Assembly (NCBI GenBank): GCA_046594885.1
Contig: JBKJRD010000088.1
Location: 4,566-68,565 of the forward strand
DNA from: Methylotenera_A sp046594885
Lineage (GTDB): Bacteria; Pseudomonadota; Gammaproteobacteria; Burkholderiales; Methylophilaceae
Direction: 5' to 3'
DNA: 64,000 nucleotides
Within the stretch, counting starts at the first letter, position 1. Each line of letters opens with the position of its first letter. Under the pieces are notes generated by a model. It was not told the origin of the DNA, did not search any database, and saw only the letters and a program-made list of their open reading frames with translations. The position numbers were made by a program, and so were the translations under genes. This document shows, one piece after another, positions 63,605 through 64,000 of this stretch.

Positions 63605-64000
<396 letters not shown>

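Overview
The window is chromosomal DNA from a low-GC betaproteobacterium, most likely a methylotroph of the family Methylophilaceae (Methylotenera-like). The evidence is: the start of a betaproteobacterial 16S rRNA gene at the right edge; a pqqA gene for the PQQ precursor peptide, the cofactor of methanol dehydrogenases; and conserved gene orders such as argH-algZ-algR-hemC-hemD, kinase-PP2C-rph-rdgB-hemW, yicC/gmk-rpoZ-spoT-recG-ubiC-ubiA, and rplM-rpsI-argC. This assignment is inference from gene content, not a database match.

Layout. 1-1000 is a decayed edge: a truncated CDS, a structured repeat, two gene remnants and an IS3-like transposase tail. 922-11733 is a phosphate/phytate module. 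An AraC-type regulator and a degenerate GGDEF protein are divergent from a TonB-dependent receptor, a lipoprotein beta-propeller phytase, a dedicated ExbB-ExbD-TonB set and a PhoA-type alkaline phosphatase. Both sides of the divergent promoter carry a Pho-box-like 18-mer placed 10 bp before a -10. The block is bracketed by two same-orientation 107-nt repeats (301-407 and 11868-11974). 12000-16700 holds a small membrane ORF, rubredoxin, katG divergent from oxyR, and a stand-alone pqqA. 16782-38756 is housekeeping: prmA, accBC, aroQ, tlpA/dsbD, hemCD, algZR, argH, a FimV-like protein, hemW, rdgB, rph, and a PP2C and Ser/Thr kinase pair. A fused GGCT-like/HEPN gene is wedged seamlessly between coupled genes in front of hemW.

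38926-46409 is yicC ... gmk-rpoZ, normally contiguous in relatives. Here they are separated by a five-gene cluster: circularly permuted ATP-grasp, alpha-E, transglutaminase, an HPPD-fold protein and an Anbu proteasome-like peptidase. A near-perfect sigma-54 promoter and an NtrC-like dyad precede it. This is the best candidate for an under-described system: a nitrogen-responsive peptide ligation, cleavage and oxidation pathway.

46449-62948 continues with stringent response, DNA repair, quinone, ribosomal protein, arginine, Fe-S, citrate synthase, murein recycling and tyrS genes. 62958-64000 is the rRNA operon leader, with two near-identical tandem promoters and boxA, and the first ~396 nt of 16S rRNA.

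Across the core part a 10-mer, RGKGTTAAGT, recurs at least 19 times on both strands, 18 of them between 23 and 63 kb. It often lies at gene ends and is nearly absent from the first 20 kb. It behaves like a DNA-uptake-sequence or other dispersed signal and marks the phytate module as different in history.
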